Below, piece after piece: positions 8,258 through 18,027 of a DNA stretch of 64,000 nt (the stretch's first letter is position 1; each line of letters opens with the position of its first letter). The DNA is taken from assembly GCF_016765635.1 (NCBI RefSeq), contig NZ_JAESVD010000010.1:62001-126000 (forward strand). Reading direction: 5' to 3'. Under the pieces are notes generated by a model. The model saw only the letters and a list, made by a program, of their open reading frames with translations, made no database searches and was not told the origin of the DNA. This DNA is from Shewanella schlegeliana (GTDB lineage Bacteria > Pseudomonadota > Gammaproteobacteria > Enterobacterales > Shewanellaceae). A program made the position numbers and the translations under genes.

Positions 8258-9532
8258 ATGAGCCATCAGGAAGGTAAATCATATCTCGCCCTCACTCTGG
8301 CGACACTGGCGTTTGCTGCATGTTTTTCTGTTTGGACTCTATATTCAATTCTGGGGATTGAGCTACAGCGTCAGTTGAATCTGAGTTCGACTGAGTTTGG
8401 TTTGTTACTGGCTGCGCCCATTTTTACCGGGGCGATCTTTCGTATACCGATAGGTTTTTTGGCAGAGAAAGTCTCTTGTCGGTCGCTGTTTTTCTGGCAA
8501 ATGCTCTCGGTTGTCCCTCCACTTTTCTATCTTCCCTATGTCGAAACATTTTCCGGTTATATCACCTTGGGGTTCTTAATCGGTATTAGCGGTGTCTCTT
8601 TCACCATAGGTATCCGCTACGTTACCGATTGGTTCGAAACCAAGCACCAAGGTTTTGCGCTAGGGGTGTTCGGCGCCGGTAATGCCGGAGCGGCTATCAC
8701 CTTGGTACTGGTACCTCTGGTGGTGGAGTTTTATGGCTGGAAAACTATCGGTACTGTGTATGGATTCGGAATGATATTTATGGCTATCCTGTTCCGCCTA
8801 TTTGCTCCAGAAGTTAATGCCTTTTATAAGAATAAGCAGCAAACGAAGAGTTTTGAGTTCTATTGGGAGCCATTAAAGCAGCTGCAGGTATGGCGCTTTG
8901 GACTTTATTACTATTTTGTTTTTGGTAGCTTTCTGGCCTTGCTGCTTTGGTTGCCACAATATTATGTATCGGCATACGGCTTATCTTTGACTCAATCCTT
9001 AGCGCTGACTCTGCTGTTTGTTACTAGCTCCAGTATTGTGCGTGCAGTGGGAGGTTGGTTTGCCGACACTTTTGGTGCTCGTACGGTTAACTGGAGTGCC
9101 TTTTGGATCTGCATGGTATGCCTGTTTTTCTTGAGCTACCCTCCAACAACCATGACGGTTCACGGCGTTGAAAAAGATGTCACCGTCGCCTTTGAAGTGA
9201 ATGTCTGGCTATTTACTCTGCTGATCGTGATCATCGGTTTAGCACAGGGATTTGGTCGAGCCAGTATCTACAAGACAATATATGACTATTACCCACACCA
9301 TATGGGAAGTGTTGGCGGCGTAGTTGCTGCTGTGGGGGCTCTGGGAGGCTGTACGCTTCCGATTTTATTTGGTCTGGCTGTCGACGTGATTGGCGTATAT
9401 AGCGCCTGCTTTATGCTGCTGTATGGCGTGTTAGCTCTGTGTATGGTGGTGATGTACTTTGCTATTAGGGCGGAGCGGGAGCAGAAACTGCTTAAGGAAG
9501 CGATTGCGAACAATTTCTTAGAAAAGGATTAG
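8258..9532 (+). CDS. NarK-type MFS nitrate/nitrite transporter (first of three)
   Basis: This 424-residue protein is a twelve-helix major facilitator of the nitrate-nitrite porter type. It shows the first nitrate signature (GVFGAGNAGAAITLVLVP) and the two conserved arginines that bind nitrate in this family, in FRIPIGF and VRAVGGW. The second signature is variant (GLAQGFGRASIYKTI), as in one NarK sub-branch. ATG 8258 is chosen because AAAGG at 8245-8249 lies eight bases upstream; earlier in-frame starts at 8237 and 8240 lack a site. It is a single gene just before the convergent narL-narX pair, so it is probably part of the nitrate locus. Whether it imports nitrate with protons or exchanges it for nitrite cannot be told. 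Confidence 0.82.
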   Translation: MSHQEGKSYLALTLATLAFAACFSVWTLYSILGIELQRQLNLSSTEFGLLLAAPIFTGAIFRIPIGFLAEKVSCRSLFFWQMLSVVPPLFYLPYVETFSGYITLGFLIGISGVSFTIGIRYVTDWFETKHQGFALGVFGAGNAGAAITLVLVPLVVEFYGWKTIGTVYGFGMIFMAILFRLFAPEVNAFYKNKQQTKSFEFYWEPLKQLQVWRFGLYYYFVFGSFLALLLWLPQYYVSAYGLSLTQSLALTLLFVTSSSIVRAVGGWFADTFGARTVNWSAFWICMVCLFFLSYPPTTMTVHGVEKDVTVAFEVNVWLFTLLIVIIGLAQGFGRASIYKTIYDYYPHHMGSVGGVVAAVGALGGCTLPILFGLAVDVIGVYSACFMLLYGVLALCMVVMYFAIRAEREQKLLKEAIANNFLEKD

Positions 9533-9701
9533 GCTTACTCTAAGAAAGCGATGGCTCCTAGCGCTGCATACCTAGGCTCATTGATGTCGTCGCTCTATAG
9601 CAGAGTGCTTCATTACTAGGCGAATAAGCGACTAGAGGAGTAAGCCATTAGAGAGCGATGACCAACTCCGATTTTTGACCTTAGTTTGGACTGCTAAACT
9701 T

Positions 9702-9735
9702 GATTAGCCAGTAGGTTATGAATCACTGGCTAATC
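9702..9735 (-). terminator. Hairpin at the end of the narX-narL operon
   Basis: GATTAGCCAGT (9702-9712) pairs with ACTGGCTAATC (9725-9735), an 11-bp stem overlapping the last codons of narL. The T-run on the minus strand is weak (AAGTTTAG), so termination is probable rather than certain. Confidence 0.5.
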
Positions 9736-10364
9736 TTATTCTCTACGGCCCAAAGCACCACTTCAACTCGGCTCTTCAGTGCCAGCTTTTTCAGTAGATT
9801 TTTAACATGCACTTTCACCGTGGAGTCGGTGATCCCCAGTTTATTGGCGATCTCCTTGTTACTTTTTCCTGAGGCGATAAGCTTAACTATCTGCAGTTCA
9901 CGTTGGGTCAGCTCTTCAAGTTGTGAGACTTTCTTACTGCCACTTCTGAGTGATTGTGCGAGGATTTGGGTCAGTGGCGAGCTGATAACGAACTCCCCTT
10001 GGAGGGCGAGGTGAATCTTTTCAATTAGCTCTTCGGGCTCGGAGTCTTTTAATAGATAGCCATCGGTATTGAACTTTATGGCTTGCAGTACGTCGCTCTC
10101 GTTATCTGAGACGGTAAAAATAACGACTTTACTTTTTACCTGAGCATTCTTGAGTGAGATAAGGGTGTCGATGCCACTGAGCCCTCTCATGTTGAGATCC
10201 AGCAGTATGATATCTGGCTCATATTGCACGGCGAGGCTGATGGCCTCTTCACCGGAACTTGCCTGAGCGACGACATCCAAACTGTCCTCTAGAGACATAA
10301 GTTGCGCGAGCCCTTGGCGTAGGGCTGGGTGGTCATCAACCAGCAGTATTTTGGCTATAGGCAT
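9723..10364 (-). CDS. narL: Nitrate response regulator NarL
   Basis: The 213-residue protein has a receiver domain with the acidic pocket D10-D11, the phospho-acceptor D56 (LLDLNM), and K106 in GYLLKD. It is followed by a LuxR/GerE-type DNA-binding domain (about 148-208: LTQRELQIVKLIASGKSNKE, TVKVHVKNLL). It is the partner of the NarX kinase encoded 30 bases upstream on the same strand. NarL-type regulators activate nitrate respiration genes and repress alternative electron acceptor genes when nitrate is present. The divergent narK-narGHJI operon is the obvious target. NarP would look nearly the same; NarL is preferred because of pairing with a NarX-type sensor and the nar operon. Confidence 0.88.
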   Translation of the reverse strand: MPIAKILLVDDHPALRQGLAQLMSLEDSLDVVAQASSGEEAISLAVQYEPDIILLDLNMRGLSGIDTLISLKNAQVKSKVVIFTVSDNESDVLQAIKFNTDGYLLKDSEPEELIEKIHLALQGEFVISSPLTQILAQSLRSGSKKVSQLEELTQRELQIVKLIASGKSNKEIANKLGITDSTVKVHVKNLLKKLALKSRVEVVLWAVENKISQ

Positions 10365-10394
10365 CTTATTTTTTCTTATCCTTTATCCGCTATT

Positions 10395-12155
10395 CTAATT
10401 CTCGAACGTAATTGAAATCATAGTGCCCGAAGGTAAGTGATCTTTTAGGTGCATTTGCCCCTTCAGAGAGCTCACTCTCTCTCTCATGATCCCCAAGCCA
10501 AAGTGGCCTTGAGTTTGAAGCGTAGCTGGTAAGCCTGTGCCATTATCCCATATATCGAGCTGAATTAATTCCCCTTTTGGCGATAATCTGACCCATGCCT
10601 CGGAGGCCTTGGCATGACGGTGAATATTCGACAACCCCTCTCTGATGATCTGCAGTAGATGAATTTCTTGGTTAGCAGATAAACAGTGTTGTGGCAGGTC
10701 GTAGCTGAAGTGTATCGGGTGTTGGCACTTCTGGGTGAATTCGGCAATCGTGCCCTGTAGAGCACTTTCTATAGAGGGGTCATCCAGTTTGAGCCTGAAG
10801 GTGGTTAATAGCTCTCGCAGTTGCAGATAAGCTTTATTGAGACCGTTCTTGATCTCGACTATAGTTTCTTCAATTTGTTCTTCGGGGAGTTTCTTCTCCA
10901 TTTTACGGGTTAGCAGGCTCATTTGGACTTTTAAAAATGACAAGGATTGCGCTAATGAATCATGCAGTTCTCTGGCAATAATGGCGCGCTCTTCCGATAT
11001 GAGAAGTCTATTTTCTGCATTTTTTTGATGCCCTAATTCAATCGCGGTTGCAACAATATCGGCCATTGCTTGAATTAACTGTTTCTGCCACTCCTCAACG
11101 ACTTGATCCTCTGGCACCTCCCAAATGATATCGCCAAAGACCTTGTTGTGCTTCTCTAGAGAAAATTGGTAACTATATTTGTAATTGGAGGGGTGGCCGG
11201 ATTCTCCTGCCTGAAACACGACTAGATTATCGATATGTTTATGGATCAATCTTATCTTTATAGAGCCAATACCGATAAGGACTTGCATATCTTGAATAAT
11301 AACCGATTTAACTCGGTCATAGTCTTGATTCGATAGCAGTCTTGCAGCCTTGTAAAGCACTTCTAGAGATTCATTGCTGCGGGTTAGCTCGCGGGTTTTT
11401 TCTGCCACTATCTGTTCATAGTCTTGATAGGTATAAGCCAACTGACTCGACATCCGCTTGATGGTTTTGGCCAGCAAGCCAAGCTCATTATCTGCTTTAA
11501 ACTCAATCGGTGCGCTGAAGTTCCCCTTTCCCGCCTCTTCGGCTACATGTACTAGGTTCTTTAATGGCGCGACAAGTAATTGATTTATCTTTATGAGAGC
11601 GATTGTACTGATTACCAGAATAAGCAATACGGCGATACTTTGAATTAACCTTAATAGACTTAGCTTTCTCTCTGATTCAAGTTGAATTAGGTGGACCAGC
11701 TTATCGAGCTTATTGGTGAAGCGGTCGTAATCCTGAGGCTTTACTGTCTTGTGTCTTGAATTTAACTGTTCCCACAGCGAGACAATATTTTGATATTGGC
11801 TCTCAATCTCAGGGGTGTTGAAGCTGGTTCCAAAGGTTGTGCGCTTTAGCTTGAATAGCTTGGTTTCAAAAGCCTTTTTCTCCTCTCTTATTAAGCTCTT
11901 CGAGGCTCCTGCTTCTAAAAGTTGAGCACGGGATATACGGATTACCTGCATCCTCAGTGAGCCCGTATTGTTTATTAATTCGGCTCCCCCCGCTAACTTT
12001 TCGGTTACCAAAATTGAAAAAATCATACTCATCAGAGCGAGAGCGATGATTGTAGCCATGTATAAACCAGCGGTCGCGACTAATGATGAAGATACGTTGT
12101 GGTTACCTTCCGATTGAGCCAAATGTAAGTCTTTTACGTTATCGGGATCAGCCAT
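10395..12155 (-). CDS. narX: Nitrate/nitrite sensor histidine kinase NarX
   Basis: From ATG 12155 the product is 586 residues, close to E. coli NarX. It shows a first membrane helix (about 30-50), the periplasmic nitrate-binding P-box (NNTGSLRMQVIRISR), a second helix (about 165-185), a HAMP linker, a central GAF-like region, the HisKA_3 motif with H398 (ARELHDSLAQSLS), and an ATPase domain with the N-box (REGLSNIHRHAKA), DNGTGLP and GLGIMRER. It senses periplasmic nitrate/nitrite and phosphorylates NarL. An in-frame start at 12209 would add 18 residues, but an AAAAGG site stands about nine bases before ATG 12155. The gene is divergent from narK2 across a 373-base control region. Confidence 0.88.
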   Translation of the reverse strand: MADPDNVKDLHLAQSEGNHNVSSSLVATAGLYMATIIALALMSMIFSILVTEKLAGGAELINNTGSLRMQVIRISRAQLLEAGASKSLIREEKKAFETKLFKLKRTTFGTSFNTPEIESQYQNIVSLWEQLNSRHKTVKPQDYDRFTNKLDKLVHLIQLESERKLSLLRLIQSIAVLLILVISTIALIKINQLLVAPLKNLVHVAEEAGKGNFSAPIEFKADNELGLLAKTIKRMSSQLAYTYQDYEQIVAEKTRELTRSNESLEVLYKAARLLSNQDYDRVKSVIIQDMQVLIGIGSIKIRLIHKHIDNLVVFQAGESGHPSNYKYSYQFSLEKHNKVFGDIIWEVPEDQVVEEWQKQLIQAMADIVATAIELGHQKNAENRLLISEERAIIARELHDSLAQSLSFLKVQMSLLTRKMEKKLPEEQIEETIVEIKNGLNKAYLQLRELLTTFRLKLDDPSIESALQGTIAEFTQKCQHPIHFSYDLPQHCLSANQEIHLLQIIREGLSNIHRHAKASEAWVRLSPKGELIQLDIWDNGTGLPATLQTQGHFGLGIMRERVSSLKGQMHLKDHLPSGTMISITFEN

Positions 12156-12350
12156 TTTCCGCTGCCTTTTATTATGTGATTTTTGTATTAGGGCGCTAAC
12201 TACTACCAAATAGTTGCTTTGGTAAATCTGTTATAGGAAAAAAACGATTTTTCACTATAAACGTTATTAATACAGCTAGATACATACAATTTCGAACTAA
12301 TACCTAGGTGGTAGTTTGAGTGTGATCGCTGTCTTTTTACTTGCGTAAAT

Positions 12351-12364
12351 ATGATCTAGGTCAA
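12351..12364 (+). promoter_or_regulatory. FNR/ANR-type box in the narX-narK2 control region
   Basis: ATGAT-CTAG-GTCAA matches the FNR consensus TTGAT-N4-ATCAA at eight of ten positions. Its centre (12357.5) lies about 170 bases upstream of narK2, implying a start near 12399 if it acts at -41.5. The rest of the spacer 12156-12528 is AT-rich. It contains one near-NarL heptamer (TACCTAG, 12301) but no NarL site I would defend. Confidence 0.6.
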
Positions 12365-12528
12365 ATTCCTTTTGAGCGCGAATGCTAACCTCTTCGCAAG
12401 TTCGTGTTAACGATAAGTAAGTAAACATCAGCAAGATGTTTCAAATATACATAAAAAGAAACTGATTATCCTGCCAAATATGAGCAACTGGCTAGCTTAA
12501 TTAAGTGATTAAACGATTGGAGAAACCA

Positions 12529-14133
12529 ATGTCCGATATAGATAAATGGAATGTCGAGGATCCCAAATTTTGGGACGGAGAGGGGAAAAAAATCGCCAAC
12601 AGAAATCTTTGGATATCAATCCCAAGTTTACTTTGCGGTTTTGCGGTTTGGCTTTACTGGGGAATTATTACTATCCAGATGTTGAATCTGGGTTTCCCAT
12701 ATGCAACATCTGAACTGTTTACCTTGATGGCTATTGCTGGCTTAACTGGTGCAACATTACGAATTCCAAGTAGCTTTTTTATTCGTTTATGTGGTGGCAG
12801 AAATACCATCGTCTTTACCACCGCATTATTAATGATCCCGGCTATAGGCACGGGTATTGCCTTGCAGGATAAGAATACACCGTTATGGGTGTTCCAGTGT
12901 CTTGCTTTACTGTCAGGTTTAGGTGGCGGTAACTTCGCCTCTTCAATGTCAAATATCAGTTTCTTCTTCCCTAAGAAGCAGCAGGGATTGGCGCTTGGAT
13001 TAAATGCAGGTCTAGGTAACTTTGGTGTAACCACCATGCAGATCTTAGTTCCTCTAGTTATGACATTTGGCATCTTCGGCGGAGAGCCGATGGAGTTGGT
13101 GAATACTTCAGGAACCCTAATCGGCAAGATCCCAGCGGGCTCAGATGCTTGGATTCAAAATGCGGGTTATGTTTGGCTGCTGTTTTTGATTCCGTTAGCC
13201 TTGGTTGGCTGGTTTGGTATGAATAATATCAAGGCTGCGCATGTCACACCGGGATTACCTAGTCCAGTAGGTTCTTTCGGCATTATTTCTGGCATGTTAG
13301 CTATCGGTTTCCTTACTTCTATCCTTGGCTTGTGGTTGATGCTACCGGAAAAGGTAGGTGGCTCAGGGCTAGAGTTGAGCAAGTGGATCGTACTGCCAAT
13401 TGTGATCGCTCTGACCGTATTCCTGCTTAAGCTTATTCCTGGTCAGGTTAAGGAAAACTTAACCCGTCAATACAAAATATTCGGCAATACCCACACTTGG
13501 GTGATGAGTATTATCTACACCATGACCTTTGGCTCTTTTATCGGGTTTTCTGCAGGCTTTGGTCTATCAATCAAAGTTATCTTCGGATATCAACATGTGA
13601 TGGTCGATGGTGTGATGAGCCACGATATCATTAACCCTAACGGCCCAAGTGCATTGATGTACGCATGGATGGGGCCTTTCATCGGTGCGCTTATTCGTCC
13701 AGTTGGTGGTTGGATTGCAGATAAGTTCGGCGGTGCAAAAGTGACGCAGATCTGTGCGGTTGTCATGGTGGCCAGTGCGGTAGGTGTAGCCTATTTCATG
13801 AAGGCTGCATACGCCTCAGAAACTCCGCAAGAGTTCTTCGTTCCATTCCTTGTGTTGTTCCTAGTGTTGTTTGCTGCAACAGGTATTGGTAACGGTTCGA
13901 CTTTCAGAACTATCTCTATGGTATTCGATAAAGAGCAGGCGGGTCCGGTTCTTGGTTGGACATCAGCAGTTGCTGCTTACGGCGCATTCATTATCCCTAA
14001 GGTTCTAGGTGAGCAGATTAAGCTTACAACTCCTGAAAATGCGTTGTACGGCTTCGCTGTTTTCTATGGACTATGCATCGTAATTAACTGGTGGTTCTAC
14101 CTGCGCCCAGGGGCAGAGCACAAGAATCCATAA
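12529..14133 (+). CDS. narK: NarK2-type nitrate/nitrite transporter
   Basis: This 534-residue MFS protein carries both nitrate signatures (LGLNAGLGNFGVTTMQILVP and TGIGNGSTFRTISMVF) and the paired nitrate-binding arginines (TLRIPSSFF and IRPVGGWIADKFG). ATG 12529 follows TTGGAG at seven bases; the in-frame GTG at 12505 is less likely. The gene lies just before narG on the same strand and most likely shares its promoter with narGHJI, so it probably supplies cytoplasmic nitrate and removes nitrite for the reductase. An FNR-like box stands upstream at 12351-12364. It has an extended loop of about 40 residues between the two halves, common in the longer NarK2 group. Confidence 0.9.
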   Translation: MSDIDKWNVEDPKFWDGEGKKIANRNLWISIPSLLCGFAVWLYWGIITIQMLNLGFPYATSELFTLMAIAGLTGATLRIPSSFFIRLCGGRNTIVFTTALLMIPAIGTGIALQDKNTPLWVFQCLALLSGLGGGNFASSMSNISFFFPKKQQGLALGLNAGLGNFGVTTMQILVPLVMTFGIFGGEPMELVNTSGTLIGKIPAGSDAWIQNAGYVWLLFLIPLALVGWFGMNNIKAAHVTPGLPSPVGSFGIISGMLAIGFLTSILGLWLMLPEKVGGSGLELSKWIVLPIVIALTVFLLKLIPGQVKENLTRQYKIFGNTHTWVMSIIYTMTFGSFIGFSAGFGLSIKVIFGYQHVMVDGVMSHDIINPNGPSALMYAWMGPFIGALIRPVGGWIADKFGGAKVTQICAVVMVASAVGVAYFMKAAYASETPQEFFVPFLVLFLVLFAATGIGNGSTFRTISMVFDKEQAGPVLGWTSAVAAYGAFIIPKVLGEQIKLTTPENALYGFAVFYGLCIVINWWFYLRPGAEHKNP

Positions 14134-14251
14134 TGGCTTTGTAGTTTTCTAAGCTACGTCAATCCTAGCCAAGGAACGCAAAATATAACAATGAGAAGTG
14201 GATGATTTCGACAAGATTTCATCCACTCAAATGCGAAAATGGAGTATTGAG

Positions 14252-17200
14252 ATGAGTAATTTTCTTGACCGCTTACAGTTTTTCAAAAAGAAAACTGGCG
14301 AGTTCAGTGATGGTCATGGCGACATAACCAATGAGAGTCGTGAGTGGGAAAACAGCTATCGTCAGCGCTGGCAGCATGACAAGGTTGTACGTTCAACTCA
14401 CGGCGTAAACTGTACTGGTTCCTGTTCATGGAAGATCTATGTAAAAAATGGCCTTGTAACTTGGGAAACCCAACAAACAGACTATCCGCGTACACGCCCG
14501 GATCTGCCTAACCACGAGCCTCGTGGTTGTCCTCGTGGTGCAAGCTACTCTTGGTACCTATACAGTGCTAACCGCCTTAAGTATCCAAAGGTTCGTAAGC
14601 CACTGTTAAAGTTATGGCGCCAGGCTCGCCTAAATCAAGATCCAGTTGATGCATGGGCATCGATTGTTGAAGATAAGGCTAAAACAGATTCATACAAGTC
14701 AAAGCGTGGTATGGGCGGGTTCGTTCGTTCTAGCTGGGACGAAGTGAATGAGATTATTGCTGCTGCTAACGTCTATACCACTAAAACCTTTGGTCCCGAC
14801 CGCGTTATCGGTTTCTCACCAATTCCTGCCATGTCTATGGTTTCTTATGCAGCGGGTGCTCGTTACCTGTCGCTTATCGGTGGTGTGTGTCTCAGTTTTT
14901 ATGATTGGTATTGCGATCTACCACCATCGTCTCCAATGACTTGGGGTGAGCAAACCGACGTTCCAGAGTCTGCCGATTGGTATAACTCAAACTATATTAT
15001 CGCTTGGGGTTCTAACGTACCTCAAACACGTACACCTGATGCTCACTTCTTAACAGAGGTTCGCTATAAGGGTGCGAAAACAGTTTCAATCACACCTGAT
15101 TATGCTGAAGTTTCAAAGCTTACCGATGAGTGGTTAAACCCTAAGCAGGGTACCGATGCCGCATTAGGTATGGCATTTGGTCACGTTATCTTGCGTGAAT
15201 TCCACCTCGATAAGCCGAGTGAGTACTTCACTAACTACGTACGTCAATACACCGACTTCCCTATGCTGGTTGTACTTGAGAAGCATGATGATGCCTCACT
15301 TAAGTCGACTCGTTTCCTACGTGCATCCGATCTTGCCGACAACTTAGGTCAGGATAACAACCCTGAGTGGAAGACGATTGCTATCGATGAGAATTCAGAC
15401 GAGTTTGTCTCGCCCACGGGTTCTATCGGCTATCGCTGGGGTGAAAAAGGTAAGTGGAACATTCAGCCAAGAGAAGGTAAGGCAGGTAAAGAAACCAAGC
15501 TACAACTCTCTTTGATTGGTGGTGATGTCTCTCCAGTATCATTCCCTCACTTTGCTGGTGACGATGCCAACAAGCACTGGGTCTCTTGTGATCAAGAGCA
15601 GGTACAGGTTCGTAACGTACCAAGTAAGAAGATCACGACCGCCGATGGTGAAGAGCTCATCGTCGCAACGGTATATGACTTGATGATGGCCAACTACGGT
15701 CTTGACCGTGGATTAGGCGGTGAAAACGTGGCTTCTAGCTACGATCAAGATATTCCAGGTACTCCAGCATGGCAGGAGAAAATCACCGGTGTATCTCGTG
15801 ACAAGGTGATCAAGGTTGCCCGTGAATTTGCTGATACAGCAGATAAGACTCACGGTAAGTCGATGATTATCGTTGGCGCGGCGATGAACCACTGGTACCA
15901 CATGGATATGAACTACCGTGGTCTTATCAACATGGTAATGATGTGTGGTTGTGTTGGTCAGTCTGGTGGTGGTTGGTCACACTATGTTGGTCAGGAAAAA
16001 CTTCGTCCTCAAACGGGCTGGCAGCCGCTTGCATTCGGTCTAGATTGGGCGCGTCCACCACGTCAAATGAACAGTACCTCTTTCTTCTACAACCACTCTT
16101 CTCAGTGGCGTCATGAGAAGGTGAGTGTACATGAGGTGTTATCGCCATTAGCCGATAAGTCTCAGTTCCCAGAGCATATGCTTGATTACAACATCAAGGC
16201 AGAACGCTTAGGTTGGTTGCCATCGGCACCTCAGCTAAACAGAAACCCACTGCAACTGACTAAAGATGCAGAAGCCGCTGGCATGTCTCCAAAAGATTAT
16301 GCAGTTCAGCAGCTTAAATCAGGCGAGCTTAAGTTTGCTTGTGAGGCACCTGATGCGCCTGAGAACTTCCCTCGTAACATGTTTATCTGGCGTTCTAACT
16401 TATTAGGCTCTTCAGGAAAGGGTCACGAGTACATGCTTAAGTACCTACTCGGAACTAAGAATGGCGTGATGAACGATGATCTTGGTAAGCGTGGTGGATT
16501 TAAGCCTGAAGAGGTTGAGTGGGTTGATGAAGGGGCTACCGGTAAGCTAGACCTAGTGACGACGCTCGATTTCCGTATGTCTTCGACCTGTATGTACTCA
16601 GACATTCTTCTTCCAACTGCATGTTGGTATGAAAAAGACGACCTGAACACTTCAGATATGCACCCATTCATCCACCCGCTATCTACGGCGGTTGACCCAG
16701 CTTGGGAAGCAAGATCTGACTTTGAAATCTATAAGGGGATTGCAAAAGCATTCTCTGAGGTCTGTGTTGGACACTTAGATAAAGAGACTGACTTTGTCAC
16801 AGTACCAATGCTTCACGACACTCCTGGTGAGCTTGCTCAACCATTTGATGTTAAAGATTGGAAGAAAGGCGAATGTGACCTTATCCCAGGCATGACTGCA
16901 CCGAATATGGTCGTAGTTGAGCGTGACTACCCAAGTACTTACAAGAAGTTCACCTCATTTGGCCCAGCGCTAGATAAGTTAGGTAACGGTGGTAAGGGCA
17001 TCAACTGGAATACCGATGATGAGATCATGTTGCTAGGCGATCTTAACCATCGCAACACAGATGAAGGTGTCAGCGAAGGTCGTCCAATTATCGAGACTGC
17101 TATCGATGCTGCGGAAACCATCTTAACGTTAGCGCCAGAAACGAACGGTGCGGTAGCGGTTAAAGCATGGGCTGCACTCAGCGAGTTTACCGGTATCGAC

Positions 17201-18016
17201 CACACTCACCTTGCTAAGCCTAAGCAGGAGGAGAAGATCCGTTTCCGTGATGTGCAGGCACAGCCACGTAAGATTATCTCTTCACCGACTTGGTCAGGCC
17301 TTGAAGATGAGCATGTGAGTTACACCGCAGGCTATACCAACGTGCATGAGCAGATCCCATGGAGAACCATTACGGGTCGTCAGCAGTTCTATCAAGATCA
17401 CAAGTGGATGCAGGCGTTTGGTGAGCAGTTTGTCTCTTATCGTCCGCCTATCAACACTAGAACGATCGATGTTGTTAAGGGCACTAAGCAAAACGGTAAT
17501 AAAGAGATTGTGCTTAACTGGATCACGCCGCACCAGAAGTGGGGTATTCACAGTACTTACTCTGACAACTTGTTGATGCTGACTCTTTCACGTGGTGGCC
17601 CCATCATCTGGATGAGTGAAGTTGATGCTAAAGATGCGGGCATTGAGGATAACGATTGGGTTGAAGTATTCAACGCTAACGGTGCTATCGCTTGTCGTGC
17701 TGTGGTATCGCAGCGTGTCATGCAAGGTATGACCATGATGTATCACGCTCAAGAGCGTATCGTTAACGTACCTGGTAGTGAGATGACGGGGACCCGTGGT
17801 GGTCACCATAACTCAGTTACTCGTATTGTGATGAAACCAACGCATATGATTGGTGGTTATGCCCAGCAGTCTTGGGGCTTCAACTATTACGGTACCGTGG
17901 GTTGTAACCGTGATGAGATGGTTGTGATTAGAAAGATGGATAAAGTTGATTGGTTAGAGGGTTCTAATACCGATGACCTACCGCGTCCATTGCCAACCAA
18001 TCCAGATGAAGCTTAA
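14252..18016 (+). CDS. narG: Respiratory nitrate reductase alpha subunit NarG
   Basis: The 1254-residue molybdoprotein reduces nitrate to nitrite on the cytoplasmic side of the membrane. The N-terminal [4Fe-4S] ligands H50, C54, C58 and C93 follow the H-x3-C-x3-C-x34-C pattern that marks NarG. The segment YDWYCDLP (about 217-224) carries the aspartate region that coordinates molybdenum. GEQTDVPESADWYNSNYI and the C-terminal SWGFNYYGTVGCNRDEM are family hallmarks. ATG 14252 (GGAG at 14241-14244, seven bases away) gives a length matching E. coli NarG; an upstream GTG at 14198 is unlikely. No N-terminal twin-arginine signal is present, consistent with the cytoplasmic Nar rather than the periplasmic Nap enzyme. 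narH follows 11 bases later. Confidence 0.97.
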   Translation: MSNFLDRLQFFKKKTGEFSDGHGDITNESREWENSYRQRWQHDKVVRSTHGVNCTGSCSWKIYVKNGLVTWETQQTDYPRTRPDLPNHEPRGCPRGASYSWYLYSANRLKYPKVRKPLLKLWRQARLNQDPVDAWASIVEDKAKTDSYKSKRGMGGFVRSSWDEVNEIIAAANVYTTKTFGPDRVIGFSPIPAMSMVSYAAGARYLSLIGGVCLSFYDWYCDLPPSSPMTWGEQTDVPESADWYNSNYIIAWGSNVPQTRTPDAHFLTEVRYKGAKTVSITPDYAEVSKLTDEWLNPKQGTDAALGMAFGHVILREFHLDKPSEYFTNYVRQYTDFPMLVVLEKHDDASLKSTRFLRASDLADNLGQDNNPEWKTIAIDENSDEFVSPTGSIGYRWGEKGKWNIQPREGKAGKETKLQLSLIGGDVSPVSFPHFAGDDANKHWVSCDQEQVQVRNVPSKKITTADGEELIVATVYDLMMANYGLDRGLGGENVASSYDQDIPGTPAWQEKITGVSRDKVIKVAREFADTADKTHGKSMIIVGAAMNHWYHMDMNYRGLINMVMMCGCVGQSGGGWSHYVGQEKLRPQTGWQPLAFGLDWARPPRQMNSTSFFYNHSSQWRHEKVSVHEVLSPLADKSQFPEHMLDYNIKAERLGWLPSAPQLNRNPLQLTKDAEAAGMSPKDYAVQQLKSGELKFACEAPDAPENFPRNMFIWRSNLLGSSGKGHEYMLKYLLGTKNGVMNDDLGKRGGFKPEEVEWVDEGATGKLDLVTTLDFRMSSTCMYSDILLPTACWYEKDDLNTSDMHPFIHPLSTAVDPAWEARSDFEIYKGIAKAFSEVCVGHLDKETDFVTVPMLHDTPGELAQPFDVKDWKKGECDLIPGMTAPNMVVVERDYPSTYKKFTSFGPALDKLGNGGKGINWNTDDEIMLLGDLNHRNTDEGVSEGRPIIETAIDAAETILTLAPETNGAVAVKAWAALSEFTGIDHTHLAKPKQEEKIRFRDVQAQPRKIISSPTWSGLEDEHVSYTAGYTNVHEQIPWRTITGRQQFYQDHKWMQAFGEQFVSYRPPINTRTIDVVKGTKQNGNKEIVLNWITPHQKWGIHSTYSDNLLMLTLSRGGPIIWMSEVDAKDAGIEDNDWVEVFNANGAIACRAVVSQRVMQGMTMMYHAQERIVNVPGSEMTGTRGGHHNSVTRIVMKPTHMIGGYAQQSWGFNYYGTVGCNRDEMVVIRKMDKVDWLEGSNTDDLPRPLPTNPDEA

Positions 18017-18027
18017 GGAGTAGAACC